DNA of 64,000 nt from Kiloniella litopenaei (GCF_000982415.1 NZ_LANI01000001.1:272167-336166); one strand, 5' to 3'; positions 17,828-27,906 are shown, counted from the stretch's first letter. Program-made: numbers and translations. The notes: generated by a model from the sequence alone, not told the origin.

Positions 17828-18349
17828 TTACTTTAAACGAATTTCGCCTCTCATATGGGGATGAAAAAGACAGTAATATTCGCCCGCCATATCTTCAGTG
17901 ACGATCAACGTACGGTGTTGATTTAACGTAAGCTCTTGCGTATCCCAGCAACCATCAAGGGCCGTAGCAGTATGGGGGCTGATATCCCGGTTTATCCAGC
18001 GGATTTTATCCCCCGGACAAACCGTAATTACTTCTGGCACAAAAACCAAATTATGGATTTCTATGCTATGATTCTGTATACTATCTGCTGCTTTGGCCAA
18101 ATGAGAAAGTCCAGCAAGAGCACCACCCCCGGCAGTTATTCCCGATAGCAAACGGGCTGATGCAACAAGTTTCGTTGTTGCACCAGCAATGTTCATCGTG
18201 CCTTTCAAAAAAGACCGCCGTCCCATCAAAGGCTTTGATTCGGTATAAGTCTTACACAGTACAGAAGATTTTGTTTCCAAATTTTGTGCAGATCGCTTCG
18301 TTTTTCGATCTTTAGGTGAAACAACGTCTTTAACTAAAGGCTTTTCCAT
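17828..18349 (-). CDS. Tat-exported cupredoxin (amicyanin/pseudoazurin-like)
   Basis: The 173-residue protein has a long n-region, then a twin-arginine motif MGRRSFLKG (RR at 44-45) and a hydrophobic stretch ending LAKAA. The C-terminal ~80 residues are a blue-copper fold with likely type-1 ligands: His in SPHTA, then Cys, His and Met in YYCLFHPHM. A periplasmic electron-transfer role follows from the family. The start lies 8 nt after the stop of the DUF4142 gene, so the two form an operon. If the second Met (position 42) is the true start, the n-region would be of normal length, but no ribosome site supports it. Confidence 0.88.
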   Translation of the reverse strand: MEKPLVKDVVSPKDRKTKRSAQNLETKSSVLCKTYTESKPLMGRRSFLKGTMNIAGATTKLVASARLLSGITAGGGALAGLSHLAKAADSIQNHSIEIHNLVFVPEVITVCPGDKIRWINRDISPHTATALDGCWDTQELTLNQHRTLIVTEDMAGEYYCLFHPHMRGEIRLK

Positions 18350-18356
18350 CACGGTC

Positions 18357-18926
18357 TCACTTCAACTTCTTGACCATCATTTCTGCATGACCTTCATGCA
18401 CTTTGAAGATTTCAAGTCCTTGTTTGAACAACGCTCTTACTTCTTCATTTTCGATATTTGGAATAAAACTATGTTCAACCAACTCATTAACAGCCTTGTG
18501 ATAGGCCAGTTCATTCGCTGCATAGGCCCGATCAAATTCTGCACCGCGCAAAGCCGCCAGATCGGTAATGATCTTTTCAGAGTTTTTATTCAAAGTCTGA
18601 CTGAGGAAATTGTCCTGTGCCTGAGCGCCTAGTTTATCGAGAAGTTCAAGCGCTGCTTTGTTAACCGCTTCGTGATCCCGGATCATGGTCTGGGCAAACG
18701 CCCGAACATCAGGATTATCAGATAAAGCCAAAGCCAAATGTGCATATTTAATATCAATATTGTCTGCACTATAGGCAACATGAGCAATTTCCAGATCATT
18801 CAATTCTGCGGGATTTTCCGCCTTGGCAGATGTAGCAAAGTCAAGGTTAATGAAAACAACCACAAAGGCAAATGCCTTCATTACTCCTGCACTTAAATTC
18901 CACACAACAGAACTCAGCTTATTCAT
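18357..18926 (-). CDS. DUF4142 secreted four-helix protein
   Basis: The 189-residue protein has a signal peptide ending near SAKA, then a ferritin-like helical DUF4142 domain: LNDLEIAHVAYSADNIDIKYAHLAL, then VRAFAQTMIRDHEAVNKAALELLDKLG, then a C-terminal VHEGHAEMM. Paired His/Glu residues resemble ferritin-like helices. ATG 18926 is preferred (GGAAAG upstream) over an in-frame start 12 codons earlier. It is co-transcribed with the cupredoxin gene; DUF4142 proteins often neighbour copper or redox envelope proteins. Function unknown. Confidence 0.88.
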   Translation of the reverse strand: MNKLSSVVWNLSAGVMKAFAFVVVFINLDFATSAKAENPAELNDLEIAHVAYSADNIDIKYAHLALALSDNPDVRAFAQTMIRDHEAVNKAALELLDKLGAQAQDNFLSQTLNKNSEKIITDLAALRGAEFDRAYAANELAYHKAVNELVEHSFIPNIENEEVRALFKQGLEIFKVHEGHAEMMVKKLK

Positions 18927-19173
18927 TTTTCTTTCCATTCTTTCTTTGTAAATTGAATACATTCGACAAGAATAGAAAAGACCGAAAAACTTGGACTGTG
19001 AATGCTCAATAGTTCGTTTGATATTGCAGATCGTTCAAACCACTGGACGAGATACCGGAAGATTATTCATAGTGAACCAAAGACATTAAACCCACAGATC
19101 AGTAGTATTATTCCAAAGAAAGTCGTGACCTGTCCTCCAAGGAATAAACACAAACGAATTAAAAGGATTGATC

Positions 19174-20109
19174 ATGCTTGACGCGCTTAGTGATATTCTC
19201 ACCCGGCTTTCAGTCAAAGGAACTTTGTACTTTCGCACCTCCTTTAGCTCGACCTGGGGTCTCGAAGTTCCCCCCTTTGAAAATGCCGCCCGTTTTCACT
19301 TTGCCCACAGGGGAACCTGTAAAGTGATGATCAACAAAACAGGCGAAAATCTTGTCCTTGCACAGGGAGATCTGGTGATCATTCCCCACGGTGCCAGCCA
19401 TAGCCTTTTTTGCGAAAATACCTCGCCCCACGAAATTCTGCCACTGGATCGCGTTCTGGAAGAGTCCGGTTATAAGGGCGACGGCGTTTTGGTCTATGGT
19501 GGCGGTGATCTGGAAAAGGAAACTCAATTGATCTGTGGCCATTTTTCCTTTGCCAAAGATGCAAGGCATATGATCTTTGACCAGTTACCCGACTATATCC
19601 ACATCCAAAACTATGGCGAAACAGCTGGAAAATGGATGGAATCAACCCTGCGCATGATTGGGGACGAAACCAGAAGTACCAAGTTTGGCGGTGATCTTAT
19701 CGCCCTGAAAATGTCCGAGGTTATTTTTGCCCAGGCAATCAGAACCTTTATAGAAAATCAGGGATCAGACATCACCGGGTTTGCGGCCTTTGCCGATCCT
19801 CATATATCGCGCGCACTGAATGCGTTTCACAAAGCACCGGCCGAGAGTTGGTCAGTAGAAAGCCTCGCCCGCGAAGCGGGATTGTCACGCACTTCCTTTG
19901 CCCAGCATTTTGCTAAAAAGATGGGCGTCACCCCCATTCAATATCTGACCTCATGGCGGATGCAAATCGCGCGACAGGGGCTGGTAGAACAAAAGATGAA
20001 TGTTGCCGAGGTTGCCGCCCTGATCGGTTATGCCTCGGAATCAGCATTTTCCCGCGTTTTCAAAAAAGAGGTTGGTGCATCCCCGGCTGAATACAGAATA
20101 GCCAATTAA
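19174..20109 (+). CDS. AraC-family transcriptional regulator with N-terminal cupin
   Basis: The 311-residue protein has an N-terminal cupin (AraC_binding-like) domain, residues ~15-185, with motifs FHFAHRGTCKVMINK and LAQGDLVIIPHGASHSL. The C-terminal double HTH (~205-305) reads SVESLAREAGLSRTSFAQHFAKKMGVTPIQYLTSWRMQIAR, then VAALIGYASESAFSRVFKKEVGASPAEYR. ATG 19174 follows an AAAAGGA site. Relatives often control detoxification or small-molecule efflux genes; the target is not evident, though the membrane protein 200 bp downstream on the same strand is a candidate. Confidence 0.93.
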   Translation: MLDALSDILTRLSVKGTLYFRTSFSSTWGLEVPPFENAARFHFAHRGTCKVMINKTGENLVLAQGDLVIIPHGASHSLFCENTSPHEILPLDRVLEESGYKGDGVLVYGGGDLEKETQLICGHFSFAKDARHMIFDQLPDYIHIQNYGETAGKWMESTLRMIGDETRSTKFGGDLIALKMSEVIFAQAIRTFIENQGSDITGFAAFADPHISRALNAFHKAPAESWSVESLAREAGLSRTSFAQHFAKKMGVTPIQYLTSWRMQIARQGLVEQKMNVAEVAALIGYASESAFSRVFKKEVGASPAEYRIAN

Positions 20110-20305
20110 TTTATCACTCGATTAATGTCACAGCCCCAACAATTTGAACGATCAAGCATATTTACCGAACTATCTGAACTTCATCGTCCCCAAAATTCCC
20201 TTATATTGACCTTATAAGTTTTGAACCGCCTTTCCTTCCAACGAAAAGGCTTTCTCTAGAACAGTTCAATTTAACAAACGAACTTCAATGTAAAGGATAC
20301 TTAAA

Positions 20306-20674
20306 ATGATACCGCGTTTTGTTACCAAAAATATTCACGCCTATCTGGATTACCCCGTGGCAATCAGTCTGATCGCCCTGCCCTTTGTTCTTGGCTTGGG
20401 CAACAGTCACCCCGTTGCCCTGTGGCTTTCTGTTGTAACTGGTATTGCCGCCTTTTTCCTCACGGTTCTGACCGATCATCATCTAGGTGTCTTCAGGGTT
20501 TTGCCTTATAAATTTCATCTATCAGTAGATTTTGCCGTCGGTGCTCTCTTTGCCTTGATTCCGTTTATTCTAAGCTTTAGCGGCATTGACGCTATTTATT
20601 ACTGGGCAAACGGCCTCGCCGTTTTAATCGTCGTTGGACTGCATAAACCTGAAGAAACTATGCAATTGGCGTAA
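20306..20674 (+). CDS. Small four-helix membrane protein (SPW-repeat-like)
   Basis: The 122-residue protein has about four hydrophobic segments. An AYLDYPVAISLIALPFVLGL motif near the N-terminus and FHLSVDFAVGALFALIPFILSF later resemble the two halves of SPW-type membrane proteins. Function unknown. A ribosome site AAAGGA precedes the ATG, and a strong terminator follows the stop. Confidence 0.75.
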   Translation: MIPRFVTKNIHAYLDYPVAISLIALPFVLGLGNSHPVALWLSVVTGIAAFFLTVLTDHHLGVFRVLPYKFHLSVDFAVGALFALIPFILSFSGIDAIYYWANGLAVLIVVGLHKPEETMQLA

Positions 20675-20723
20675 CCGAAAAAAGATTGCTAAAGATCTTT
20701 GCCCAATAAATCTTTCAATATGA

Positions 20724-20761
20724 ATAGAACCTGTCTAAATCCAAGGGCAGGTTCTATTTTT
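20724..20761 (+). terminator. Rho-independent terminator
   Basis: The perfect 10-bp stem ATAGAACCTG with CAGGTTCTAT has a 14-nt loop and TTTTT after it. It ends the small membrane-protein transcript and just touches the stop of the convergent MFS gene. Confidence 0.9.
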
Positions 20762-22028
20762 ATGTATGGTAGCTTTCAGCGACCATTTGACTGTCCGCTT
20801 TTATATGATCTGGTTCGGAAACAACAGCCTGTTTGCGAACACCCAGCCTGGGGTGGAGCTTTCCGGCCACAATCCAGGCCGTAAACATACCAACCCCCGC
20901 GGTGGCAAAGAGCGCCGATATAGGTGCAACAAGCAAGACCAGCCACGCCACACCCGGACTGATAATGCCGGATATATCCCGAAAGGTAGAATAGACCGCT
21001 GACATTTCAGTACGTTCCGATGGTCTGACCGCCATCAGAAAAGGCAACCCGGCACAGATATCCAGCAGGATTAGAAACAGTGTTCCGAATAAAAGAAGCC
21101 CAACCGTCACCCAAGGCATCATTGCACTAAAGGTCGCCACAACAAAAACGACCCCGCCAATAAAAAATCCTGCTCGTATTGCATAGCGTACAGAATTCCG
21201 TTCAATCCACATCAACATAAAGGGCGTCAGGAACAATAAACTGTTGGAAATTGACAGGGCGATCCCGCCAATGCGTTCATCCAGTCCGGCCTCTACCGCA
21301 TAGATCGGCAGGTAAACGATATAGATCCACCAACTACAGGATTTGATAACCGCAAACAGCCATCCGGCAATCAGTCTGGGCTGCACAAAAAAGCGCTGAA
21401 TAAAGGCCACAGGGTTCGGTGTGGGTGCGCGGGCTTTGGTAATGAGCTTGCCATCCCCAAGGCGCATCCACCAAAAGACAACAAGCAAGACAGTCGCGCC
21501 CAAGGCAGAAACCAGAAATGGGGCAGGCGTCCACCATTGCAGCAACCACACACCGCCCGCTGGTCCCGCAGACCATGCCAATGCGCTATAGAATAAGCGC
21601 AGGGTTTCAGATCGTTTTAGCTCAACCTTGGCGACATAATCCAGAACATAGGCATTAAAACAAACAAAGAGGATCACCACCGCAACAGTATAGGAAAAAA
21701 GCGCCAACGCGATTGAAATGGCTGAACCCTCTATTGCCAGAAAAGAGCTGACAATAAAAAGGACGGCCCCCAATGAGTACATCCAACGACGGGGAATAAA
21801 GCGGGTCAGCCAGGGCACCAGCAAGCCACAAACAAGCGACATAACCCCGACAAAGAAATATATTTCGGAAACAATCAACGTATCCTGAAATGCCCGATAC
21901 ATCACAAGAGGAAAAACAGAAATCAAAATACCGCGGGAAATTGATTCGATACCGGACAGAACAGCAAAGCCCTTTGCCCCCGGCGTCGGGGCATGACGAA
22001 GCCATTCGGGAATTCGACGCTGAAACAT
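20760..22028 (-). CDS. Major facilitator superfamily transporter
   Basis: The 422-residue protein has about twelve hydrophobic segments and a central cytoplasmic loop around residues 195-215. The loop between segments 2 and 3 carries LTRFIPRRWMYSLGAVLF, a degenerate form of the MFS motif A. GAGGTG precedes the ATG. Substrate unknown; no neighbouring regulator or enzyme gives a clear hint. The C-terminal ~25 residues are polar and variable. Confidence 0.85.
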   Translation of the reverse strand: MFQRRIPEWLRHAPTPGAKGFAVLSGIESISRGILISVFPLVMYRAFQDTLIVSEIYFFVGVMSLVCGLLVPWLTRFIPRRWMYSLGAVLFIVSSFLAIEGSAISIALALFSYTVAVVILFVCFNAYVLDYVAKVELKRSETLRLFYSALAWSAGPAGGVWLLQWWTPAPFLVSALGATVLLVVFWWMRLGDGKLITKARAPTPNPVAFIQRFFVQPRLIAGWLFAVIKSCSWWIYIVYLPIYAVEAGLDERIGGIALSISNSLLFLTPFMLMWIERNSVRYAIRAGFFIGGVVFVVATFSAMMPWVTVGLLLFGTLFLILLDICAGLPFLMAVRPSERTEMSAVYSTFRDISGIISPGVAWLVLLVAPISALFATAGVGMFTAWIVAGKLHPRLGVRKQAVVSEPDHIKADSQMVAESYHT

Positions 22029-22212
22029 CTAATCACCTCATAACCTGTTAGTTCTAAAAGAGCACGTTTTTGAAAGAACATCTCTCTTATCACCGACAAG
22101 AATGATGGTTTTTAAAGTGAACCTGTCTTATTTACGCCGTTTGGAATGTTGTCGATCTGATTTTTCATTGGCCCCATCATAAATCAATCTCTGATAACGA
22201 GGGTAACAAGCT

Positions 22213-22875
22213 CTATACCAAAAACTGTTCCCGCACTTTATGCAGGTTTTCCATCACTGCGATGCAGAGACCCGAGATTTCATCGGTTGGGGCCAACATG
22301 TCGGGGATCATGATGGTTTGCAGGCCTGCCCCGTGTGCTGATCTTACGCCGTTATGAGAGTCTTCCAACGCAAGACAGCTTTGCGGTGACACCCCCAAAC
22401 GTTTGGTTGCCAATAAATAAGGCTCGGGATCCGGTTTCCCGCGGGTGACATCGCCAGAGGTCACGATTGTTGAAAAATAGGGCATCACCCCGGCATGAGT
22501 CAGATGACTTTCTGCACGCCGCCGACTGGTTGAGGTTGCAACAGCGAGAGGCAACCCCCGCTCCGCCAGGTGTGCCAAAAGTTCCTCTACCCCGGTTTTC
22601 AACGGTACATGACGGGCGAATTCAATCTCCAGCAACGCATGCATTTTACGATTGAAGTCATCAAAGGGAAAATTAGCCCCCATGCCCTTGCGGATAATAT
22701 CTTCACCCGCCTGCATGGTAAGCCCCACCACGGACTTGTACAGCTCCTCACTCAGTTCAAAGCCCAATTCCCTCGCGGCCTCAACAGAGGCGCGCAGATA
22801 AATCGCCTCGGAATCAATCAAAAGCCCGTCCATGTCAAACACGACGGCCTCTAACTCCCGGGCATTAAAAGGCAT
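22213..22875 (-). CDS. HAD-superfamily phosphatase, beta-phosphoglucomutase-like
   Basis: The 220-residue enzyme has HAD motif I VVFDMDGLLIDSE (nucleophile Asp at ~13), motif II VATSTSRRRAESHL, motif III around RGKPDPEPYLLATKRLG and motif IV ALEDSHNGVRSAHGAGL. A helical cap follows motif I, as in the PGMB/gph-like subgroup that acts on small sugar phosphates or phosphoglycolate. ATG 22875 follows GGGAG and begins MPFNARELEAVVFD. Exact substrate unknown. Confidence 0.92.
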   Translation of the reverse strand: MPFNARELEAVVFDMDGLLIDSEAIYLRASVEAARELGFELSEELYKSVVGLTMQAGEDIIRKGMGANFPFDDFNRKMHALLEIEFARHVPLKTGVEELLAHLAERGLPLAVATSTSRRRAESHLTHAGVMPYFSTIVTSGDVTRGKPDPEPYLLATKRLGVSPQSCLALEDSHNGVRSAHGAGLQTIMIPDMLAPTDEISGLCIAVMENLHKVREQFLV

Positions 22876-23001
22876 AAAACAAACTCCCGTATTTAAAAGG
22901 CAAGGATCAAGAGTAAAAAGAAGCAAAGAAATTCAATCAATTAGGGCTAATCGATTGACAAGAGAACATCTATCGCAGAACCATGGATATTATTTAATAC
23001 A

Positions 23002-23517
23002 CTATTTTCTGGCAGGAAGCTTTCGTAAAGCCATTCCATACTTGTCTTCATCAGTAAACCCCAGACTCTCATAAAAACCCTTCGCGCCACCATCTTTGCG
23101 CCCCTTGCCCGTCAACAGCATGATCTTATAGGCACCAGCTTGCCATGCCATGTCTATGGCGCGCTCCATCACCTGTCTGCCCAGCCCCTGTCCGCGATAT
23201 CGCTGTGACGTAATGACATTTTCAATCAAGGCATAAGGCCGCCCGAGATAGGTCATGTTCGGTAAAACATGAAGCGTCACGATTGCACAAACTGGGACAC
23301 AAGTTGGATCACAGGCTTGCCCCTTTTCCTGTCCCCCCGCTGTTGCATCGTTGCCCTCGTCCGCAGCAACAATAACCAACGTGCCGGGATGCGCCAGGAT
23401 CTCTCGCCACCGGGCCAGTCCCTCACCGCCGGAAATCCCGGGAACGTCCCCGCCAAACTCGGCATAGAGTTCAACAACGGCGGCATAGTCGTTTTCTCGG
23501 GCAAGGCGGATTAACAT
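23002..23517 (-). CDS. GNAT-family N-acetyltransferase
   Basis: The 171-residue protein has the GNAT layout: N-terminal IRLARENDYAAVVELYAEFGG, the acetyl-CoA pyrophosphate loop RYRGQGLGRQVME (R/Q-x-x-G-x-G/A) and the C-terminal GAKGFYESLGFTDEDKYGMAL. An inserted polar, Cys-containing loop (residues ~55-75, with DPTC and VPVC in series) lies before strand 4; its DNA shows a degenerate 12-bp repeat. Substrate unknown. Confidence 0.9.
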   Translation of the reverse strand: MLIRLARENDYAAVVELYAEFGGDVPGISGGEGLARWREILAHPGTLVIVAADEGNDATAGGQEKGQACDPTCVPVCAIVTLHVLPNMTYLGRPYALIENVITSQRYRGQGLGRQVMERAIDMAWQAGAYKIMLLTGKGRKDGGAKGFYESLGFTDEDKYGMALRKLPARK

Positions 23518-23563
23518 TCACAAACCTGTTATAAGGTGTAATATAAAAGGAAAATTTTATTCA

Positions 23564-26302
23564 CTAACTTCCGCAATCCAACTGAATTTCATGAAGCAAT
23601 GGCAAGTGACTGCGGTTTATGGCTCCATAAATTTTCTGTGTTTTTGGAAAGATAGTCATATGCTTCACATCTTTGAAATTGCTAAATCGCGATATACCAA
23701 AGTTTCTATCAATAACGAAATCACCATTAGATCCTGTTACAAATGCTTTACCCACAAAAGAAACATTCTGAATTTGAGAAACATCGCCAACAATCTCATA
23801 AATATCCTCAACAACAGGCTCTATCGATAAAGTCGTGGGATCAATATAAAACAGGCCAGAAAATCCACCTGCTAAAATCTCACCACCTCTTTCATTCCCA
23901 GAGAAATCCTTAATTTCTGTCTCTGGATTTTGGCCCTTCAGCCGAGAAACACGGTAGTCAGGATTCAACAGATAGACACCCTTTGTCGTTCCGAGAAAAA
24001 CACCACCTTTGCCGGGATCATAAGTTGTTAAAATCCTTACATCATCAGGTAGGCCTTCTACAGCTTCCCATGATAAGTCTTCGGTAATACGAAACCAACC
24101 ATCCGAAAACACCAAGACTGTTTTCATACGTTCAATGAGCCAACCTTTACGATACACCTCAAAGGATCGAGAATTATAGCCATTAAGCTTTATCGGCGTC
24201 ATCTCCCCTGATTCATTCATCAGGAAAGGAGTTCTAAGATTAGCTGACAAAGTGTTATGCCTTGTCGTTTTATTCACCAACAAAGATTTCTTCCAGGGAA
24301 TGCGAGCGATAATGTTGGTTCTTTCAAGTGGCCACGAGAAAAAATCCAATAATCCCGGTTTCGTTTTTTCTGCCCCCAGTTCAGTAAATTTATACAAGGC
24401 ATGAGCTTTACTGCCATAGTTATCTTTGAGCAAAACACTTTTCATCGACGGAATGATATAAGGATAATAAGCAGGCCCGTCATGAAAAGGTTTTAGCTCC
24501 ATATCGCGTCCAAGAAATGCTTTATCATCAACAATCAAATCACTGGACCATGGGACGGACCTTAAACTGTATGAAAGCATCTCCGGATTAGATTGTTGAC
24601 CAACCAGACTATTGTCTTCATCGAACTGAAAAACTCCCTTTTCTGTCCCCAAAACAATACCCTTTCCATCCGGTGCGGTTTTAATACTACTTATATAACT
24701 TCCGATAACCTCTCTATCAGTGCCCTTTACAGGCAATAGGCAAACTTTCACGTCCTTTATTTTTTTTCTGATCTTTTCTCGTCTATCGCAGGCTGCTGTG
24801 CCGTCGATTTCCTTATCAACCACAGCAAATAATCCCTTTGATGTTGATAAAATCACATCCCCAAGCACCGGATGAGATCCAACAAAGCTCTGAACATTTG
24901 GCCTACCCATATAATTCCCTCCGACAACAGGGGACAGTTCCAGATTTTGATCCAGAACATATAGCCCTTCTTTGGATAAAATCAGGTCAACGCCGGCGAC
25001 TGGCCAGTTGATAAATTTAAGATCATACGCGCCATCAATATCAAAGTCCCAATCAATTTCACTGACCGATCCATCCCGGGCAAGTTGAAATAAACCTGTT
25101 TTTGCGGATACAACCAAAACCTTCTCTGTTTCTGGCATTGGGACGACACGCAAATATCTGTCACTCAGCAATTCCTCAGGGGCTTTTGCCTCTGTAATTT
25201 GCTCTCCATCATAAATAAAAAAGCCATTCTCATCTTCAAAGATCGCCATATTCATATAGGGGGCGCTTTTAAAACCTCTATTCAACGGTCTTTCCTGAGC
25301 TGGCGGCCCAAGAAATTTCAAACCAGATATATTTTCAAATCCATCAGGCGTCAGTCTTTGCCACTTGTATTTGTACTCTTTCAGGTCAGGATTATACCTT
25401 ACAATCTGTTGAAACTGATCCAGATAAAAATACATTTTGTTATCATTATCCTGGGTAATATCACTCACAACGATGCGGTCAGTAACGTTATCTCTCTTCA
25501 ATAGACTCCAGGAATGTTTTGCGTAGAAATTATTACTGCCCTTAAAGGCAACGGCATTTTGAAAGCCGGACAGTTTTTTAAAATCACCTATACGTTCATC
25601 TTGTATATAGCCTAATTCCTCCATCCCCTTTTGCGAGTAGAGAAAAAGGCCTCTACCTTCACTGGAAATGACCAATCCACCTAGGGCAGGCTCGTCATAT
25701 ACATGGTCTATTCTGGGAATTGCCAAAACATCATATAAAGGCCACTTTTCGAGAGAGGTATCACCAACAACAAAAGGAATTCCATCTGATATCACTAGGC
25801 TTTCTTTTCTTGAAGGAAGAAAAAAAGGTCCGGAGAACTGTCGATCCCGATCGAGGCCTGTTTTGTTTATAATTATTGGGTTATTCAGGTTTTGCTGAAA
25901 AATAATAATTGAATTAGAGATAAGCCCCTGACGGACAATAGAAATCGATCTATCCCCCCAAGGCTCACGAAGCGGTTCACGACGCGTTTCTCGCTCTATT
26001 TCTTGTAAAAGTTCATGATCAAAAAGCACCCACTCTCGGGATTTATTAATTTCCCAGATACTGTCTCGTCTAATCACAGAAAACAATGCTGTTGGATGAT
26101 GCTCTATATCCAATTTAGTACTTGTCATTGTTGATGTTCGGTAATCATCAGTGATTGTCGGTGTGCCGTTTTTGATCGGCACCACACAAAAGCGATTTTC
26201 GAAAGGGCTGGCTTTGGTTAGGGAGATACCTAAGCCAGAACCAAATAAGATAAATACAATAAAGAAGAACAAAAAACGCTGGTGAATAGAATTTCGTTTC
26301 AT
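23564..26302 (-). CDS. Large secreted or anchored beta-propeller-like protein of unknown function
   Basis: The 912-residue product begins with a basic then hydrophobic segment (RFLFFFIVFILFGSGLGISL), a signal peptide or membrane anchor. The rest has recurring strand motifs of the kind GLF-hydrophobic at about 40-60-residue spacing: GRGLFLYSQKG, TGLFQLARDG, EGLYVLDQN, KGLFAVVDK, KGVFQFDEDN, KGVYLLNPD, SGLFYIDPTT. These resemble the blades of two-component-regulator-type or WD-like propellers. No catalytic motif was recognised. ATG 26302 is chosen; a GTG 14 codons upstream is possible. Base composition is AT-rich compared with the neighbouring acetyltransferase gene. Confidence 0.7.
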   Translation of the reverse strand: MKRNSIHQRFLFFFIVFILFGSGLGISLTKASPFENRFCVVPIKNGTPTITDDYRTSTMTSTKLDIEHHPTALFSVIRRDSIWEINKSREWVLFDHELLQEIERETRREPLREPWGDRSISIVRQGLISNSIIIFQQNLNNPIIINKTGLDRDRQFSGPFFLPSRKESLVISDGIPFVVGDTSLEKWPLYDVLAIPRIDHVYDEPALGGLVISSEGRGLFLYSQKGMEELGYIQDERIGDFKKLSGFQNAVAFKGSNNFYAKHSWSLLKRDNVTDRIVVSDITQDNDNKMYFYLDQFQQIVRYNPDLKEYKYKWQRLTPDGFENISGLKFLGPPAQERPLNRGFKSAPYMNMAIFEDENGFFIYDGEQITEAKAPEELLSDRYLRVVPMPETEKVLVVSAKTGLFQLARDGSVSEIDWDFDIDGAYDLKFINWPVAGVDLILSKEGLYVLDQNLELSPVVGGNYMGRPNVQSFVGSHPVLGDVILSTSKGLFAVVDKEIDGTAACDRREKIRKKIKDVKVCLLPVKGTDREVIGSYISSIKTAPDGKGIVLGTEKGVFQFDEDNSLVGQQSNPEMLSYSLRSVPWSSDLIVDDKAFLGRDMELKPFHDGPAYYPYIIPSMKSVLLKDNYGSKAHALYKFTELGAEKTKPGLLDFFSWPLERTNIIARIPWKKSLLVNKTTRHNTLSANLRTPFLMNESGEMTPIKLNGYNSRSFEVYRKGWLIERMKTVLVFSDGWFRITEDLSWEAVEGLPDDVRILTTYDPGKGGVFLGTTKGVYLLNPDYRVSRLKGQNPETEIKDFSGNERGGEILAGGFSGLFYIDPTTLSIEPVVEDIYEIVGDVSQIQNVSFVGKAFVTGSNGDFVIDRNFGISRFSNFKDVKHMTIFPKTQKIYGAINRSHLPLLHEIQLDCGS

Positions 26303-26594
26303 TGCAAAACTGAGCCTGTCGTTTGAAGCGCTAAAAACAAACACTTAATAATCGATTTTTAAAAACAATATTCCCCCAAAAATATACCTTGACCAAACTA
26401 ATAATCACAACTGTTTTCGTTCGCTAAAAGGTAAACATTCATTGAATAAATCCAAACAAAATCTATCAATTTCATTGTTCAGAAAATCAAAGAACGCAAA
26501 GACATAATTGAGAGACAGCAATAATTCGGCCTGATTTATCGCATCACCACCTTAAGTTGATTATCCTTCATACCCCATCAAAGGGACAATTTAG

Positions 26595-27071
26595 ATGACT
26601 GAAAAAGGTTGGTTTTTTGGCGGAGCAGGACTTTTGTTTTTTGTCTCTCTATCCATGAGATTATTTGGAATACCAAATATCCTTACCCCCTATCCAATGC
26701 CCCTTTTTATTGTTGCCATTATGGGGGGCAAGTACATCTTTCCCTTTATAACACCCCTGCTTTATATGCTGGTTATAAAAATATTTTCTAATTCCAGACA
26801 CTTCTCCAAGGTGGTTATTATCCTGATTTTGGTATTTGCATTCCTGAATTTTTACCATTTTCTCAACACGTGGGATCTTGGCGTGAAATATCGAAGCTAT
26901 GAGTATGCACAGTTCATCGCCATAGAAAATATTGTTGGATTTTTTATAGCCCTGACAATGGGCATTGCTGGCCATATCAAAAAATCACGCCGTTTGATCT
27001 TGGGCGCAAACCTTACCCTCTTTATTTTACTATCCTGGTGCGCCTTCCCCTATCTCGGCGAAATCCTGTAG
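26595..27071 (+). CDS. Hypothetical multi-pass membrane protein
   Basis: The 158-residue protein is very hydrophobic, with about five membrane segments and short Lys/Arg-rich loops. AAAGGGA precedes the ATG. No family was recognised. It lies 34 bp upstream of an HExxH protein on the same strand, so the two probably share a transcript. Confidence 0.7.
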   Translation: MTEKGWFFGGAGLLFFVSLSMRLFGIPNILTPYPMPLFIVAIMGGKYIFPFITPLLYMLVIKIFSNSRHFSKVVIILILVFAFLNFYHFLNTWDLGVKYRSYEYAQFIAIENIVGFFIALTMGIAGHIKKSRRLILGANLTLFILLSWCAFPYLGEIL

Positions 27072-27105
27072 CAGTCATGAACCTGAACGAGTTTAGAGAG
27101 TTATT

Positions 27106-27906
27106 TTGTCCTCACAAAACGGTAAGAACAACGACCTTGAAAATGCAATCAATCGTTTAAAGCGTGGATTAATAAGCAAGCACTACCCAACCCAAGCAGT
27201 GGCCTATAAAGCCATTTATGAAAGTGGGGTTAAATCAATTCCCTTATTACTTAGAGAGCTAAAGCTACTGGATCTTAAAAAGTATAATTCTGTTAATACG
27301 ATACTCGCGGCAGGCTTTTTGACCATTCTGCACGATCTTGATGAAAAGCTATCGGAACAGTTTGTAAAGGATTCCGTTACCCCCAAAACTGACCCTGTTA
27401 TCAAACGATCTTTTGATTCAATCCTGAGATTTAAACGCACCAACTTCACCGAAATAGAACATAGGGGCGTTCTCATTCTTGAAGATAAAACACTGGATCA
27501 GCGAAATCACGCAACAGACTTTGTTTTAAAATGGTTGGAGATAATTCCGGACGAAGATTTAAAAAGGGTTCCCAGAATTTATATTATTCCCCTTAAACCC
27601 CAATATGATTTTGCGGGGCAATACCTGCCCTATATTGGAGTTATCAATCTGGTTTGGTTTAAATATGATGAACAAATTGAATTTCTTAATGCTATGGATC
27701 GTTTTTTTACACAAAAAACGCTTTATCATGAAATAGGGCATCATTTTCACAAACACAAAGAAGGCGGTCAGGTCCCCTCTCAAGAAGAAGAGGCAGATCG
27801 TTATGCATATAAAAAACTTCGTATTGCCCGCCCGAAAGTTTCTAGGTTCCTAAGAATGATCGCGAAAATATTCGGTATCAATAGTACAAAGCAGACACCG
27901 ACTTAG
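27106..27906 (+). CDS. Hypothetical protein with HExxH metalloprotease-like motif
   Basis: The 266-residue protein contains YHEIGHHFHKHKEGG at residues ~207-221, a zincin HExxH motif, followed by an acidic stretch (QEEEADRYAYKKL) whose Glu could be the third ligand. That arrangement resembles small Zn peptidases. The N-terminal 100 residues are helical and unassigned. The frame is closed by a stop just upstream and has no ATG, so the start is probably TTG 27106. The predicted activity is unproven and the target unknown. Confidence 0.7.
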   Translation: MSSQNGKNNDLENAINRLKRGLISKHYPTQAVAYKAIYESGVKSIPLLLRELKLLDLKKYNSVNTILAAGFLTILHDLDEKLSEQFVKDSVTPKTDPVIKRSFDSILRFKRTNFTEIEHRGVLILEDKTLDQRNHATDFVLKWLEIIPDEDLKRVPRIYIIPLKPQYDFAGQYLPYIGVINLVWFKYDEQIEFLNAMDRFFTQKTLYHEIGHHFHKHKEGGQVPSQEEEADRYAYKKLRIARPKVSRFLRMIAKIFGINSTKQTPT

